A stretch of DNA of 64,000 nucleotides from contig NZ_AP022579.1 in NCBI RefSeq assembly GCF_010731295.1, positions 868,001 through 932,000 of the forward strand, written 5' to 3'. Position 1 is the stretch's first letter; each line of letters starts with the position of its first letter. Of the stretch, positions 17,128-24,815 are shown piece after piece. The notes below the pieces were generated by a model, which worked only from the letters and a program-made list of their open reading frames with translations, had not been told where the DNA came from and made no database searches. The position numbers and the translations under genes are program-made. The DNA is from Mycolicibacterium boenickei (GTDB lineage: Bacteria > Actinomycetota > Actinomycetes > Mycobacteriales > Mycobacteriaceae).

Positions 17128-18425
17128 CCGAACCGCAGCGTCGGCGCCGGCAGCGCGTCGACACCGCGGTAGGCGAATTGTGTCCAGCGAGTGCGCATCT
17201 CGGCGGAAAGCTGAGGGTCGATCGTTCGCTGTGGGCCGAGCATCGGGGCGTCCGCCCAGGTCTGTGGTGAGCCGAACAGGAACGGCAACTCCATGCAGTG
17301 GCAGGCACCCAGCGGGGCGTTGGACGGTGCCCAGTCGAATCGGTACGTTCCCACCCGGCCGCCGTGGGTCCGCCAGGCCTGCGCGAGGCGCTCGGCCGGG
17401 CCGGAGAATGCCTGTTTGGTGATCGCCTTCGAACCCGCCCGGACCGCGAGACGCCCGAGGACGGGCACCCGGTTGAGCCGGGCCACCCGAGGGTCCATCG
17501 CGACGAACGGTGCCGCGTCGTCCCTGGTGTAGCCGATGAGCAGCTCGATGCGGCCCGCGGCCGCGGCGACGGCATCGGGTACGTCCGCGGGTGCCGGCAG
17601 CGGCCCCCGCCCGAGCCGCGGTGCGAATGCCAGTCCCCCGAGTAAACCGAAGCTCTGCGCAGCGGCAACGGCGGCACCTTCCGCGGCCAGCAGCTGTTCG
17701 ACGCTCGCCTCGGCCGGGTCGGCGCCGGCCAACGAGGTCGCCATCGCCGAGCCCATGGCATGGGCCATGTCGTCACGCCCGTCGTCCAACTCCAGCGGCG
17801 CGCTCTGCAGGATCGCGCGGTGGAACAGGCCCTCGGCCTCGTCAGCCAACATCAGCGACCAGACGGAATGCGCACCGGCCGATTGACCGAACGCGGTGAC
17901 ATTGGCCGCGTCGCCACCGAACGCCGCGATGTTGTCCTGGACCCACCGCAGCGCCAGGATCTGATCGCGCAGTCCGAGGTTGTCCGCGCCGACCCCGGGT
18001 GGCGCCAGATACCCGAAGATCCCGAGCCGGTAGCTCACGTTGACCACCACCACATTCCCGGCGCGGGCCAGGGCACTCGGGTCGTACTTGGCCGACTCAC
18101 CACTGCCCGCGACGTAGGCACCGCCGTGGAACCACACCATGACCGGCAGCCGACGCGCATCGGCCGGTGCGGTGACAGACAGCACGAGGCAGTTCTCGTC
18201 CGTCGACAAGCCCTTCAGCGCGTCACCGGTTACCCACGCCAGACGCGACGGCCGCTGCGGGCACGCCGGGCCCGATTGGGTTGCATCCCGAACCCCCGAC
18301 CAGGCCGGAGGCGGTACGGCCATCTCGAATCGTCTGGCGCTGCCGTAGCGCACGCCCCGTGCGCGGACCAGCCCGTCTCGATGCTCAACCTGGATCGTGC
18401 CGCCGGCGATTCTCCGCTCTGCCAT
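17124..18425 (-). CDS. Type-B carboxylesterase
   Basis: A 433-residue carboxylesterase/lipase of the type-B alpha/beta-hydrolase family. The oxyanion-hole motif VMVWFHGGAYVAG is near residues 97-109, the nucleophile elbow is FGQSAGAH (catalytic Ser about 185), and the EDCLVLSVT-type signature appears as DENCLVLSVTAPAD. At 433 residues it is somewhat shorter than the usual ~500. ATG 18425 is used because the sequence from MAERRIAGGT aligns with the family; the upstream 76-codon extension overlaps the promoter region of the divergent QEGLA gene. No signal peptide was seen, so it is probably cytoplasmic. Confidence 0.88.
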   Translation of the reverse strand: MAERRIAGGTIQVEHRDGLVRARGVRYGSARRFEMAVPPPAWSGVRDATQSGPACPQRPSRLAWVTGDALKGLSTDENCLVLSVTAPADARRLPVMVWFHGGAYVAGSGESAKYDPSALARAGNVVVVNVSYRLGIFGYLAPPGVGADNLGLRDQILALRWVQDNIAAFGGDAANVTAFGQSAGAHSVWSLMLADEAEGLFHRAILQSAPLELDDGRDDMAHAMGSAMATSLAGADPAEASVEQLLAAEGAAVAAAQSFGLLGGLAFAPRLGRGPLPAPADVPDAVAAAAGRIELLIGYTRDDAAPFVAMDPRVARLNRVPVLGRLAVRAGSKAITKQAFSGPAERLAQAWRTHGGRVGTYRFDWAPSNAPLGACHCMELPFLFGSPQTWADAPMLGPQRTIDPQLSAEMRTRWTQFAYRGVDALPAPTLRFG

Positions 18426-18462
18426 CTCCTGAACGTTAGTGGGAACAGCTTCGAACACCGGA

Positions 18463-18490
18463 TTGACGAGGGCGGCAATTGGGTATCGAT
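18463..18490 (+). promoter_or_regulatory. Possible promoter giving a leaderless QEGLA transcript
   Basis: TTGACG (18463-18468) and a TATCGAT-like -10 region (18484-18490) lie 15-16 bp apart and end about 6 nt before the GTG start at 18496, which has no Shine-Dalgarno sequence. This is the geometry of mycobacterial leaderless promoters. It is a weak match, so this is tentative. Confidence 0.35.
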
Positions 18491-18495
18491 AGCAG

Positions 18496-19668
18496 GTGGG
18501 TCGAACTTCGCCCCTTACGCAGGAAGCCTTGGACGTCGATGCACATCTGACGGAGATCGAGCGCGAGCTCAACTTCCTGCTCAACGTCACGCCCACCAAT
18601 GGAGCGGAGGCGTGGCGGGATTTCGCCTCCTCAGGGTTCGTGTCATCACCCACGCTGCAGTCCAGGCCGCTGGCCTTCGACCCGGATCTGGTCAGGCGCG
18701 AGCTCTACGACGTGGAGATCGAGCTGGTGGAGAACCCGGCGCTCAACTCTCTCTTCCGTGCAAAACGCGACGAGATGGCCCGGCAGATCACGTTGCTCGA
18801 GGACCGAGACACGTCGCGGTTTCGGTACGGCGCGCTTCAGCTCTACGGAGAACCGGGGGACTCACTGTGTACCACGGCTCGCTCACTGCTCGAGCTCATC
18901 GATCCGCCGCCGATCACGTCGACCAGCGTCACCGCCACGGATTTCGCGGAAGCGGCACGCGCGGAACTGGAGTCGGCCTATCCACAGTTTCCGGTTGCGG
19001 TCGAAGTGCGGGACGACGTCGCCGATCTGATGGTGTCGTTCGGGAGGCTCTACATTCCTGCCACTGCCTCCTTCCGCGCGAACCGGGTACAGCCACTGAT
19101 CCAGCACGAGGTCGGGACCCACGTGCTCACCTATCGCAACGGCGAGGCGCAGCCCTTGGGTCTCCTGTCCGTCGGGCTACCGCTGTACGAGGAGACGCAG
19201 GAAGGCCTTGCGGTGCTGGCCGAGTACGTCGTAGGAGGACTCGATCCCCGCCGCATGCGCGTCCTCGCTGCGCGAGTCGAGGCGGCATCGATGATGTTGG
19301 CTCATGCGGATTTCATCGAGATCTTCAAACACCTGACCGAGGCTCATGCCTTCGCGCCTCGCACGGCGTGGTCGGTGACGAGCCGCGTTACCTACGCCGG
19401 AGGGTCGACGAAGGACATCATCTACCTGCGCGGTATCGAACGAGTCCTCGAATACTTCGCCCAAGGACGCAGCATCGATCCCCTACTCGCCGGCAAGCTC
19501 TCACTCGACCATGCGCCGCTGGTGGAGGAATTGATTCAGCAAGGGATTCTCGAACCTCCGCGGGCGCGGCCACGCTGGCTGTCTGCGCCCAAGGCAGATG
19601 TGCGACTCGAACACATGCGTGGCGGAATGAGCGCCGCCGACCTACTCGAAATGGATGTGGCCGCATGA
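18496..19668 (+). CDS. QEGLA-motif zinc metallopeptidase (DUF1704/TIGR02421 type)
   Basis: A 390-residue protein of the family labelled flavohemoglobin expression-modulating QEGLA protein. It has a zinc-peptidase motif His204-Glu205-x-x-x-His209 (QHEVGTH) and the name-giving QEGLA at 235-239, whose glutamate would be the third zinc ligand. The family is homologous to eukaryotic MATCAP tyrosine carboxypeptidases, which remove C-terminal tyrosine from tubulin. No signal peptide or membrane helix was seen. It overlaps by 4 bp (ATGA) with an ATP-grasp ligase gene, so peptidase and ligase are made together and may act on the same peptide tail. The physiological substrate in bacteria is unknown to me. 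Confidence 0.88.
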   Translation: MGRTSPLTQEALDVDAHLTEIERELNFLLNVTPTNGAEAWRDFASSGFVSSPTLQSRPLAFDPDLVRRELYDVEIELVENPALNSLFRAKRDEMARQITLLEDRDTSRFRYGALQLYGEPGDSLCTTARSLLELIDPPPITSTSVTATDFAEAARAELESAYPQFPVAVEVRDDVADLMVSFGRLYIPATASFRANRVQPLIQHEVGTHVLTYRNGEAQPLGLLSVGLPLYEETQEGLAVLAEYVVGGLDPRRMRVLAARVEAASMMLAHADFIEIFKHLTEAHAFAPRTAWSVTSRVTYAGGSTKDIIYLRGIERVLEYFAQGRSIDPLLAGKLSLDHAPLVEELIQQGILEPPRARPRWLSAPKADVRLEHMRGGMSAADLLEMDVAA

Positions 19669-20657
19669 GGATTGCATTTCTGGTCAATCGCGCGGAGACC
19701 GAGGTCGACGAGTACGCGACCACCCGCCTCGCGAAGGCGGCCGCCCTTATGGGCCACGAGGTCTGGTACGTCGGGCTGAGCGACGTCAGTATCGGCGAGC
19801 CCGATGGTGAGATCGGGGCGCACGCACGTCCCGGCATCGCCCGGGACAGGGACACGCTGACCGCGTTCATCGATCGCATGAAGGAGAGTTCGGCCAAGCA
19901 CATCCGCATGGACGAACTCGACGCCGTGTTTCTGCGGAACGACTCGGTCGAGGATCGGCAGGATCGGCCGTGGGCCAGCAGCTTGGGTTCCATGTTCGGG
20001 CAGCTACTCGTGGCTCACGGCGTCACCGTGGTCAACAACCCAGCGGTGCTCATGCGTGCGGCGTTGAAGGTGTACCTCGACGAGTTTCCGGCGCAGATCC
20101 GTCCGCGCTCTCTGGTGACGCAAAACGTGGACGACGTCCGGAACTTCATCGCGTCCGAAGGCCGCTCCATCATCAAACCGCTGTGCGGCGCGCAGGGACG
20201 GAACGTGTTCATGATCGTCAGCGACGACGAGCCCAACTTGAACCAGATGATGGAGGCGGTGCTGGAAGACGGCTACATATACGCCCAGGGGTACGTCGAG
20301 GGCGCCGAGGACGGCGACATGCGGATCTTCCTGCTCGACGGAGAGCTCATCGAGGTCGACGGACATCCCTCCGCTTTCCGGCGGGTGCCAGAGGGGAACG
20401 ACCCGCGAGCCAACATCTGCAAGGGCGGCCGGGTTCAGCCCGAAGAGGTCACCAAGAAGCAGCGCGCGGTGATCGAGGCGATGCACGACAAGCTCGAGCA
20501 AGATGGGATGTTCTTCGTCGGCATCGACATGATCGGCGACAAGGTCATCGAGATCAACGCCGAGAGTCCTGGCGGCTTGCAGGCGATGGAGCATCTGTAC
20601 GGAGTCGACATCTGCCCGGCCGTGATCGAGGCGCTGGAGCGCCGGTGTACTGCGTGA
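19665..20657 (+). CDS. Glutathione-synthetase-like ATP-grasp ligase
   Basis: A 330-residue ATP-grasp enzyme with an N-terminal pre-ATP-grasp domain (MRIAFLVNRAETEVDEYATT), an ATP-binding lysine strand RSIIKPLCGAQGRNVFMI (about 164-181), and the C-terminal metal site EINAESPGGLQAMEH (about 300-314) like that of GshB and RimK-type ligases. Mycobacteria make mycothiol rather than glutathione, so a real glutathione synthetase is unlikely; a peptide or amino-acid ligase acting on a peptide or protein end is more probable. It is coupled to the QEGLA peptidase by an ATGA overlap. Confidence 0.87.
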   Translation: MRIAFLVNRAETEVDEYATTRLAKAAALMGHEVWYVGLSDVSIGEPDGEIGAHARPGIARDRDTLTAFIDRMKESSAKHIRMDELDAVFLRNDSVEDRQDRPWASSLGSMFGQLLVAHGVTVVNNPAVLMRAALKVYLDEFPAQIRPRSLVTQNVDDVRNFIASEGRSIIKPLCGAQGRNVFMIVSDDEPNLNQMMEAVLEDGYIYAQGYVEGAEDGDMRIFLLDGELIEVDGHPSAFRRVPEGNDPRANICKGGRVQPEEVTKKQRAVIEAMHDKLEQDGMFFVGIDMIGDKVIEINAESPGGLQAMEHLYGVDICPAVIEALERRCTA

Positions 20658-20699
20658 GTGGCGGGTTTACCGGCCGCCCGGTTCGGGCACGCCAACAGC

Positions 20700-21068
20700 A
20701 TGTCTGTAACCGCATTTCAGGATCTGCCACTGGCCGACCGGGACCGGGAGTGGGACGGCGATGCCGCCGACAAACGGGTCCGCAAATGGGCCGGTGCGCA
20801 GGACGAACCCAACCAGAAGTACCGCGACGCACACGTCTGGTACGACAAGGACCAGAAGGACAACTTCACCGCCTACAAGTTGCTGATCGCCGACGTGATC
20901 GGCGGCAAGCTCGAAGCCGTGCCCCGCGGCGTGATGGCGGCCGGCGGGATCATGGACGGTGCCCGCGGCGGCGTCGACCTCCCCAAGGGCGACATCGACC
21001 GAGTGAAGAGCCACCTGGCGAAGTACTACGAGAAGATGGGCGAGACGGCGCCCTGGAACCGCGATTAG
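20700..21068 (+). CDS. Orphan protein resembling a phage head-protein domain
   Basis: A 122-residue soluble protein. The patterns LPLADRDREWDGDAADKRVRKWA, YKLLIADVIGGKLEAVPRGVMAA and GARGGVDLPKGDIDRVKSHLAKYYEKMG resemble, from memory, a small domain found in tailed-phage head-maturation/prohead-protease or capsid-associated proteins. Here it is a free-standing chromosomal gene without phage neighbours, located 42 bp after the ATP-grasp gene and 13 bp before gluQ. ATG 20700 is preferred to the frame opening at 20658. Function is unknown; a domesticated phage protein or a conserved cellular protein captured by phages are both possible. Confidence 0.75.
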   Translation: MSVTAFQDLPLADRDREWDGDAADKRVRKWAGAQDEPNQKYRDAHVWYDKDQKDNFTAYKLLIADVIGGKLEAVPRGVMAAGGIMDGARGGVDLPKGDIDRVKSHLAKYYEKMGETAPWNRD

Positions 21069-21081
21069 CTAGATTGCGGGC

Positions 21082-21963
21082 GTGAGCCCAACCCCCGCCG
21101 GGCGGTTCGCGCCGAGCCCGTCGGCCGACCTGCACATCGGCAACCTGCGCACCGCGGTGCTGGCCTGGTTGTTCGCCCGGTCCACCGGGCGACGCTTCCT
21201 ACTGCGGGTCGAAGACCTCGATGACCGCACCTTTCCCGAGATCGGGCACCGTCAGGTGGCCGATCTTGCCGCGCTCGGGCTGACCTGGGATGAGCCGGTG
21301 CAATGGCAGACGGGCCACGAGGACCGCTACGACGCGGTGATCGGCGAGCTGTTCGAGGGCGGACTGCTGTACGAATGCTATTGCAGCCGAAAGGATATCG
21401 CCCAGGCTCCGCGTGCGCCGCACGCACCGGAAGGCGCCTACCCGGGCACCTGCCGCGACCTCACCGAGACCGAACGCGCCCAGCGCCGCGCCGAAACCGG
21501 TCGCCCGCCCGCGCTGCGGCTGCGCACCGACACGTTCGTCGGCACCGTCACCGACCTGCTGCACGGCAGCTACACCGGAATCATCGACGACTTCGTGGTG
21601 CGCCGCGGCGACGGGGTGCCCGCCTACAACCTGGCCGTGGTCGTCGATGACGCCGCCGGCGGCGTCGACCAGGTGGTGCGCGGCGACGACCTGTTGAGCT
21701 CGTCCCCGCGTCAGGCGTACCTGGCCCGGCTGCTCGGCTACCCCGAACCCATGTACGCGCACGTTCCGCTGGTGCTCAACGAAGACGGTGCCCGCCTGGC
21801 GAAACGCGACGGGGCGGTCACCCTGGCCGAGATCGGCGTCGAGCGGGCGCTGGAACAGATCAGCGGCTCACTGGGCTGGCCGGCGCTGGATCTCGACGGC
21901 ATGCTCTCCCGGTTCGATCCGACCGCCCTGCCCCGGCATCCGTGGATTTATCACCCGGGCTGA
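21082..21963 (+). CDS. gluQ: Glutamyl-Q tRNA(Asp) synthetase (GluQ-RS)
   Basis: A 293-residue truncated glutamyl-tRNA synthetase lacking the anticodon-binding domain. It has the class-I HIGH-like motif HIGN (residues 18-21), LRVEDLDD for glutamate/ATP contacts, a zinc-site-like ECYCS...CRDLT cluster (about 99-136) and a degenerate KMSKS motif LAKRDGA (about 238-244). GluQ-RS attaches glutamate to the queuosine base at position 34 of tRNA-Asp rather than charging the acceptor end. The GTG start is supported by alignment to the family N terminus. Its partner enzyme Tgt is encoded 7 kb further on. Confidence 0.92.
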   Translation: MSPTPAGRFAPSPSADLHIGNLRTAVLAWLFARSTGRRFLLRVEDLDDRTFPEIGHRQVADLAALGLTWDEPVQWQTGHEDRYDAVIGELFEGGLLYECYCSRKDIAQAPRAPHAPEGAYPGTCRDLTETERAQRRAETGRPPALRLRTDTFVGTVTDLLHGSYTGIIDDFVVRRGDGVPAYNLAVVVDDAAGGVDQVVRGDDLLSSSPRQAYLARLLGYPEPMYAHVPLVLNEDGARLAKRDGAVTLAEIGVERALEQISGSLGWPALDLDGMLSRFDPTALPRHPWIYHPG

Positions 21964-22007
21964 GCAGAAGCCTGCCGAATCCGGCGTGCCCCTGTTAGCG
22001 TCCGGCG

Positions 22008-23477
22008 GTGCGCTCCCGACGAATTCCGCTGCTCGGACTTCTGCTGATCGTCACGGTGATACTGGCCGCGTGCGGAGGAAAGGCCGGCAATACCGACGAA
22101 CCGCTGAAGTCCGCCGGTGTGCTGCGGGTCGGTACCGAAGGTGTGTACTCCCCGTTCAGCTACCACGACACCGCCACGGGTCAACTGGTCGGCTACGACG
22201 TCGACGTCGCCCGCGCGGTCGGCGACAAGATCGGCGTCAGAGTCGAATTCGTCGAAACACCGTGGGATTCGATCTTCGCCGCGCTCGAGGCCAACCGGTT
22301 CGACGTGGTGGCCAACGAGGTCACCATCTCGCCCGAGCGGAAGGCCAAATACGACCTGTCCCAGCCGTACTCGATCGGCGAGGGCGTCATCGTCACCCGC
22401 GCCGACGACAACTCGATCAAGTCCCTCGCCGATCTGAAGGGCAAGGTCGCCGCGGAGAACGCCACCAGCAACTGGTCCGAGATCGCCCGCAATGCCGGGG
22501 CCCGCGTGGAGGCGGTCGAAGGATTCACCCAGGCCATCAAGCTCCTCAACCAGGGCCGGGTCGATGTCGTGGTCAACGACAGCATCGCCGTCTACGCGTA
22601 TCTGGCCGAGACGAACGACAAGTCGGTGAAGATCGCGGGCACCGTCGGCGAGAAGAGCGAACAGGGCTTCGCCGCGCGCAAGGACAGCGGCCTGCTGCCC
22701 GAGCTCAACACCGCCCTCGACGAGTTGCGGGCCGACGGCACCCTGGCCGCCATTTCCCAGAAGTACCTCAAGGCCAACGCCTCCGGCGCGCCCGCGGAAG
22801 GCGCTCCGGCCCCACGCTCCACCTGGAAGCTCATCGCCGACAATCTGTGGCCGCTGGCCAAAGCGGCGCTGACGATGACCATCCCGTTGACCATCATCAG
22901 CTTCGCCATCGGCCTGGTGATCGCCCTGGCGGTGGCGCTGGCCCGGCTGTCGCCGAATGTGGTGCTGAGCAACATCGCCCGGTTCTACATCTCGATCATC
23001 CGCGGAACCCCGCTGCTGGTGCAGTTGTTCATCGTGTTCTTCGCGCTGCCCGAGTTCGGGGTGAAGATCGACCCGTTCCCGGCCGCGGTGATCGCGTTCA
23101 GCCTCAACGTCGGCGGCTATGCCGCCGAGATCATCCGCTCGGCGATCCAGAGCATCCCGAAGGGGCAGTGGGAGGCCGCCGAGACGATCGGGCTGAACTA
23201 CACCGGCACGCTGCGGCGCATCATCCTGCCGCAGGCCGCCCGGGTCGCGGTCCCGCCGCTGTCCAACACTTTGATCTCACTGGTCAAGGACACCTCACTG
23301 GCGTCGACGATCCTGGTGACCGAACTCCTGCGACAGGCCCAGATCGTCGCGGCGCCGACGTTCGAGTTCTTCGCGCTCTACGGCACCGCCGCGATCTACT
23401 ACTGGGTGATCTGCCTGGTGCTGTCGTTCGGCCAGAGTCGCCTGGAACGCCGACTGGAAAGGCATGTTGCGCGATGA
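22008..23477 (+). CDS. Amino-acid ABC transporter, fused binding protein and permease
   Basis: A 489-residue fusion. A lipoprotein signal with lipobox LAAC (Cys about 22) anchors a family-3 amino-acid binding domain (about residues 35-265: LRVGTEGVYSPFSYHD, GYDVDVARAVG, NRFDVVANEVTISPER), followed by a polar-amino-acid permease domain (about 275-485) with five hydrophobic segments and the EAA loop EAAETIGLNYTGTLRRIILPQA. Such fusions are known in Gram-positive bacteria. Cystine or another polar amino acid is the likely substrate; the sequence does not decide. It is coupled to the ATPase gene by an ATGA overlap. Confidence 0.92.
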   Translation: MRSRRIPLLGLLLIVTVILAACGGKAGNTDEPLKSAGVLRVGTEGVYSPFSYHDTATGQLVGYDVDVARAVGDKIGVRVEFVETPWDSIFAALEANRFDVVANEVTISPERKAKYDLSQPYSIGEGVIVTRADDNSIKSLADLKGKVAAENATSNWSEIARNAGARVEAVEGFTQAIKLLNQGRVDVVVNDSIAVYAYLAETNDKSVKIAGTVGEKSEQGFAARKDSGLLPELNTALDELRADGTLAAISQKYLKANASGAPAEGAPAPRSTWKLIADNLWPLAKAALTMTIPLTIISFAIGLVIALAVALARLSPNVVLSNIARFYISIIRGTPLLVQLFIVFFALPEFGVKIDPFPAAVIAFSLNVGGYAAEIIRSAIQSIPKGQWEAAETIGLNYTGTLRRIILPQAARVAVPPLSNTLISLVKDTSLASTILVTELLRQAQIVAAPTFEFFALYGTAAIYYWVICLVLSFGQSRLERRLERHVAR

Positions 23478-24238
23478 CCACAGAACGCGAAGACCGGATC
23501 GTCGCCACCGATGTGCACAAGGCCTTCGGCGACTTCCAGGTGCTCAAGGGCGTCTCGTTCACCGTCCCGCGGGGCACCGCGACCACCGTCATCGGCCCGT
23601 CGGGTTCCGGGAAGACCACCCTGCTGCGCACCCTGAACGCCCTCGATGTCGCGGACTCAGGGGTGATCCGGGTCGGCGACACCGAACTCGACTTCTCCAA
23701 GCCGGTGCCCAAGGACCAGCTGCGCCGCTACCGGGCGCAGAGCGGGTTTGTGTTCCAGTCCCACAACCTTTTTCCCCACAAGACCGTGATTCAGAACGTC
23801 ACCGAAGGCCCGCTGGTGGTACAGAAGCGCCCGCGCGAGGAGGTGCTCGCCGAGGCCGCCGAGCTACTGCGCCAGGTGGGGCTGGCCGACCAGCAGGACA
23901 AGTATCCGTATCAACTCTCGGGCGGCCAGCAGCAGCGCGTCGGGATCGCCCGGGCGCTGGCGCTGAAACCGAAGGTGGTGCTGTTCGACGAGCCGACCTC
24001 GGCGCTGGACCCGGAACTGGTCGGTGAGGTGCTGGCGGTGATCCGCGACCTCGCCGTCGAGGGCTGGACGCTGGTGATCGTCACGCACGAAATCCAGTTC
24101 GCCCGGCAGGTTTCCGATCAGGTGCTGTTCACCGACCGCGGAGTGATCCTGGAGCAGGGCCCACCCGCCGCGGTGATCGGCGATCCCAAGGAAGAACGCA
24201 CCCGCCAATTCCTGCAGCGGATCCTCAACCCGCTGTAG
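23474..24238 (+). CDS. Amino-acid ABC transporter ATP-binding protein (GlnQ type)
   Basis: A 254-residue ABC ATPase: Walker A GPSGSGKTT (about 40-48), Q-loop FVFQSHNLFPH, signature LSGGQQQRVGIARAL, Walker B VVLFDEPTSALDPE and switch His in IVTHEI. It pairs with the fused binding-protein/permease polypeptide to give a complete importer from two genes. The 3' end overlaps the convergent TetR gene by 14 bp. Confidence 0.93.
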   Translation: MTTEREDRIVATDVHKAFGDFQVLKGVSFTVPRGTATTVIGPSGSGKTTLLRTLNALDVADSGVIRVGDTELDFSKPVPKDQLRRYRAQSGFVFQSHNLFPHKTVIQNVTEGPLVVQKRPREEVLAEAAELLRQVGLADQQDKYPYQLSGGQQQRVGIARALALKPKVVLFDEPTSALDPELVGEVLAVIRDLAVEGWTLVIVTHEIQFARQVSDQVLFTDRGVILEQGPPAAVIGDPKEERTRQFLQRILNPL

Positions 24239-24815
24239 TCTCTCGCGCGGTTCCCACCGCCCACCCGACCAGCGACCGCAGATAGGTCAGCACTTCCTCG
24301 TCGGGATGGCCATGAGGGTCCTCCAGATGCAATCGGGCAAGTTCTTCTATGGCGGACAACAGGATTCGAACCGTCGTCCCGTCCGCGTCGAGGTCCACGC
24401 CTGCCGCGGCGGCCAAGTGTCTGGCACTGACCTTCCTGGCGTAGGCGCGGCCCAGCTCGATGCGCTCCCGGACCTCGGCCGGTGCCCCTTCGGGCGGCCG
24501 CAGGATGATGCGCCAACTAGTCGGCGCCGCGTGCAGGTAGTCGAGAATGCCGCGGCCAAGCTGCTCGGGATCCAGATCCGGTTGGTCCACCGTGCCCATA
24601 CCGGCGAACGCGATCGCCGACTCCCGGTCCAGCAGTGCGGTAGTCAGCCCGGCCAGGTCGGTGAACTGCTGATACACCACGGTTCTGGTGACACCGGACT
24701 GGCTCGCAACGCGCTCGATGGACAACGTGGCGTAACCGTCCGCGGCGACGATCTCGCGTGCGATATCGAGCAATTGGGCCCGGCGGTCGGCACCGGACAT
24801 GCGGCGCCGGCTCAT
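24225..24815 (-). CDS. TetR-family regulator, coupled to HpnE-like oxidoreductase
   Basis: A 196-residue TetR protein with the HTH at about residues 12-58 (LSIERVASQSGVTRTVVYQQFTDLAGL). Its start overlaps the stop of the upstream flavoenzyme gene by 4 bp (24812-24815), so both are in one operon read from about 26200. The operon promoter carries a clean 8-5-8 palindrome (26180-26200), which this protein probably binds in an autoregulatory loop. Confidence 0.87.
   Translation of the reverse strand: MSRRRMSGADRRAQLLDIAREIVAADGYATLSIERVASQSGVTRTVVYQQFTDLAGLTTALLDRESAIAFAGMGTVDQPDLDPEQLGRGILDYLHAAPTSWRIILRPPEGAPAEVRERIELGRAYARKVSARHLAAAAGVDLDADGTTVRILLSAIEELARLHLEDPHGHPDEEVLTYLRSLVGWAVGTARETTAG

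Noticed and set aside
17760..19664. Extension of the ATP-grasp frame far upstream
   Set aside because: The open frame runs through the esterase and QEGLA genes by chance; homology starts exactly at ATG 19665, which overlaps the QEGLA stop.
19665..20657. Bona fide glutathione synthetase
   Set aside because: No glutamate-cysteine ligase partner is seen and mycobacteria use mycothiol; pairing with a peptidase suggests another ligase role.
20658..21068. Prophage remnant
   Set aside because: The phage-like protein has no integrase, portal, terminase or tail genes nearby and neighbours are ordinary chromosomal genes.
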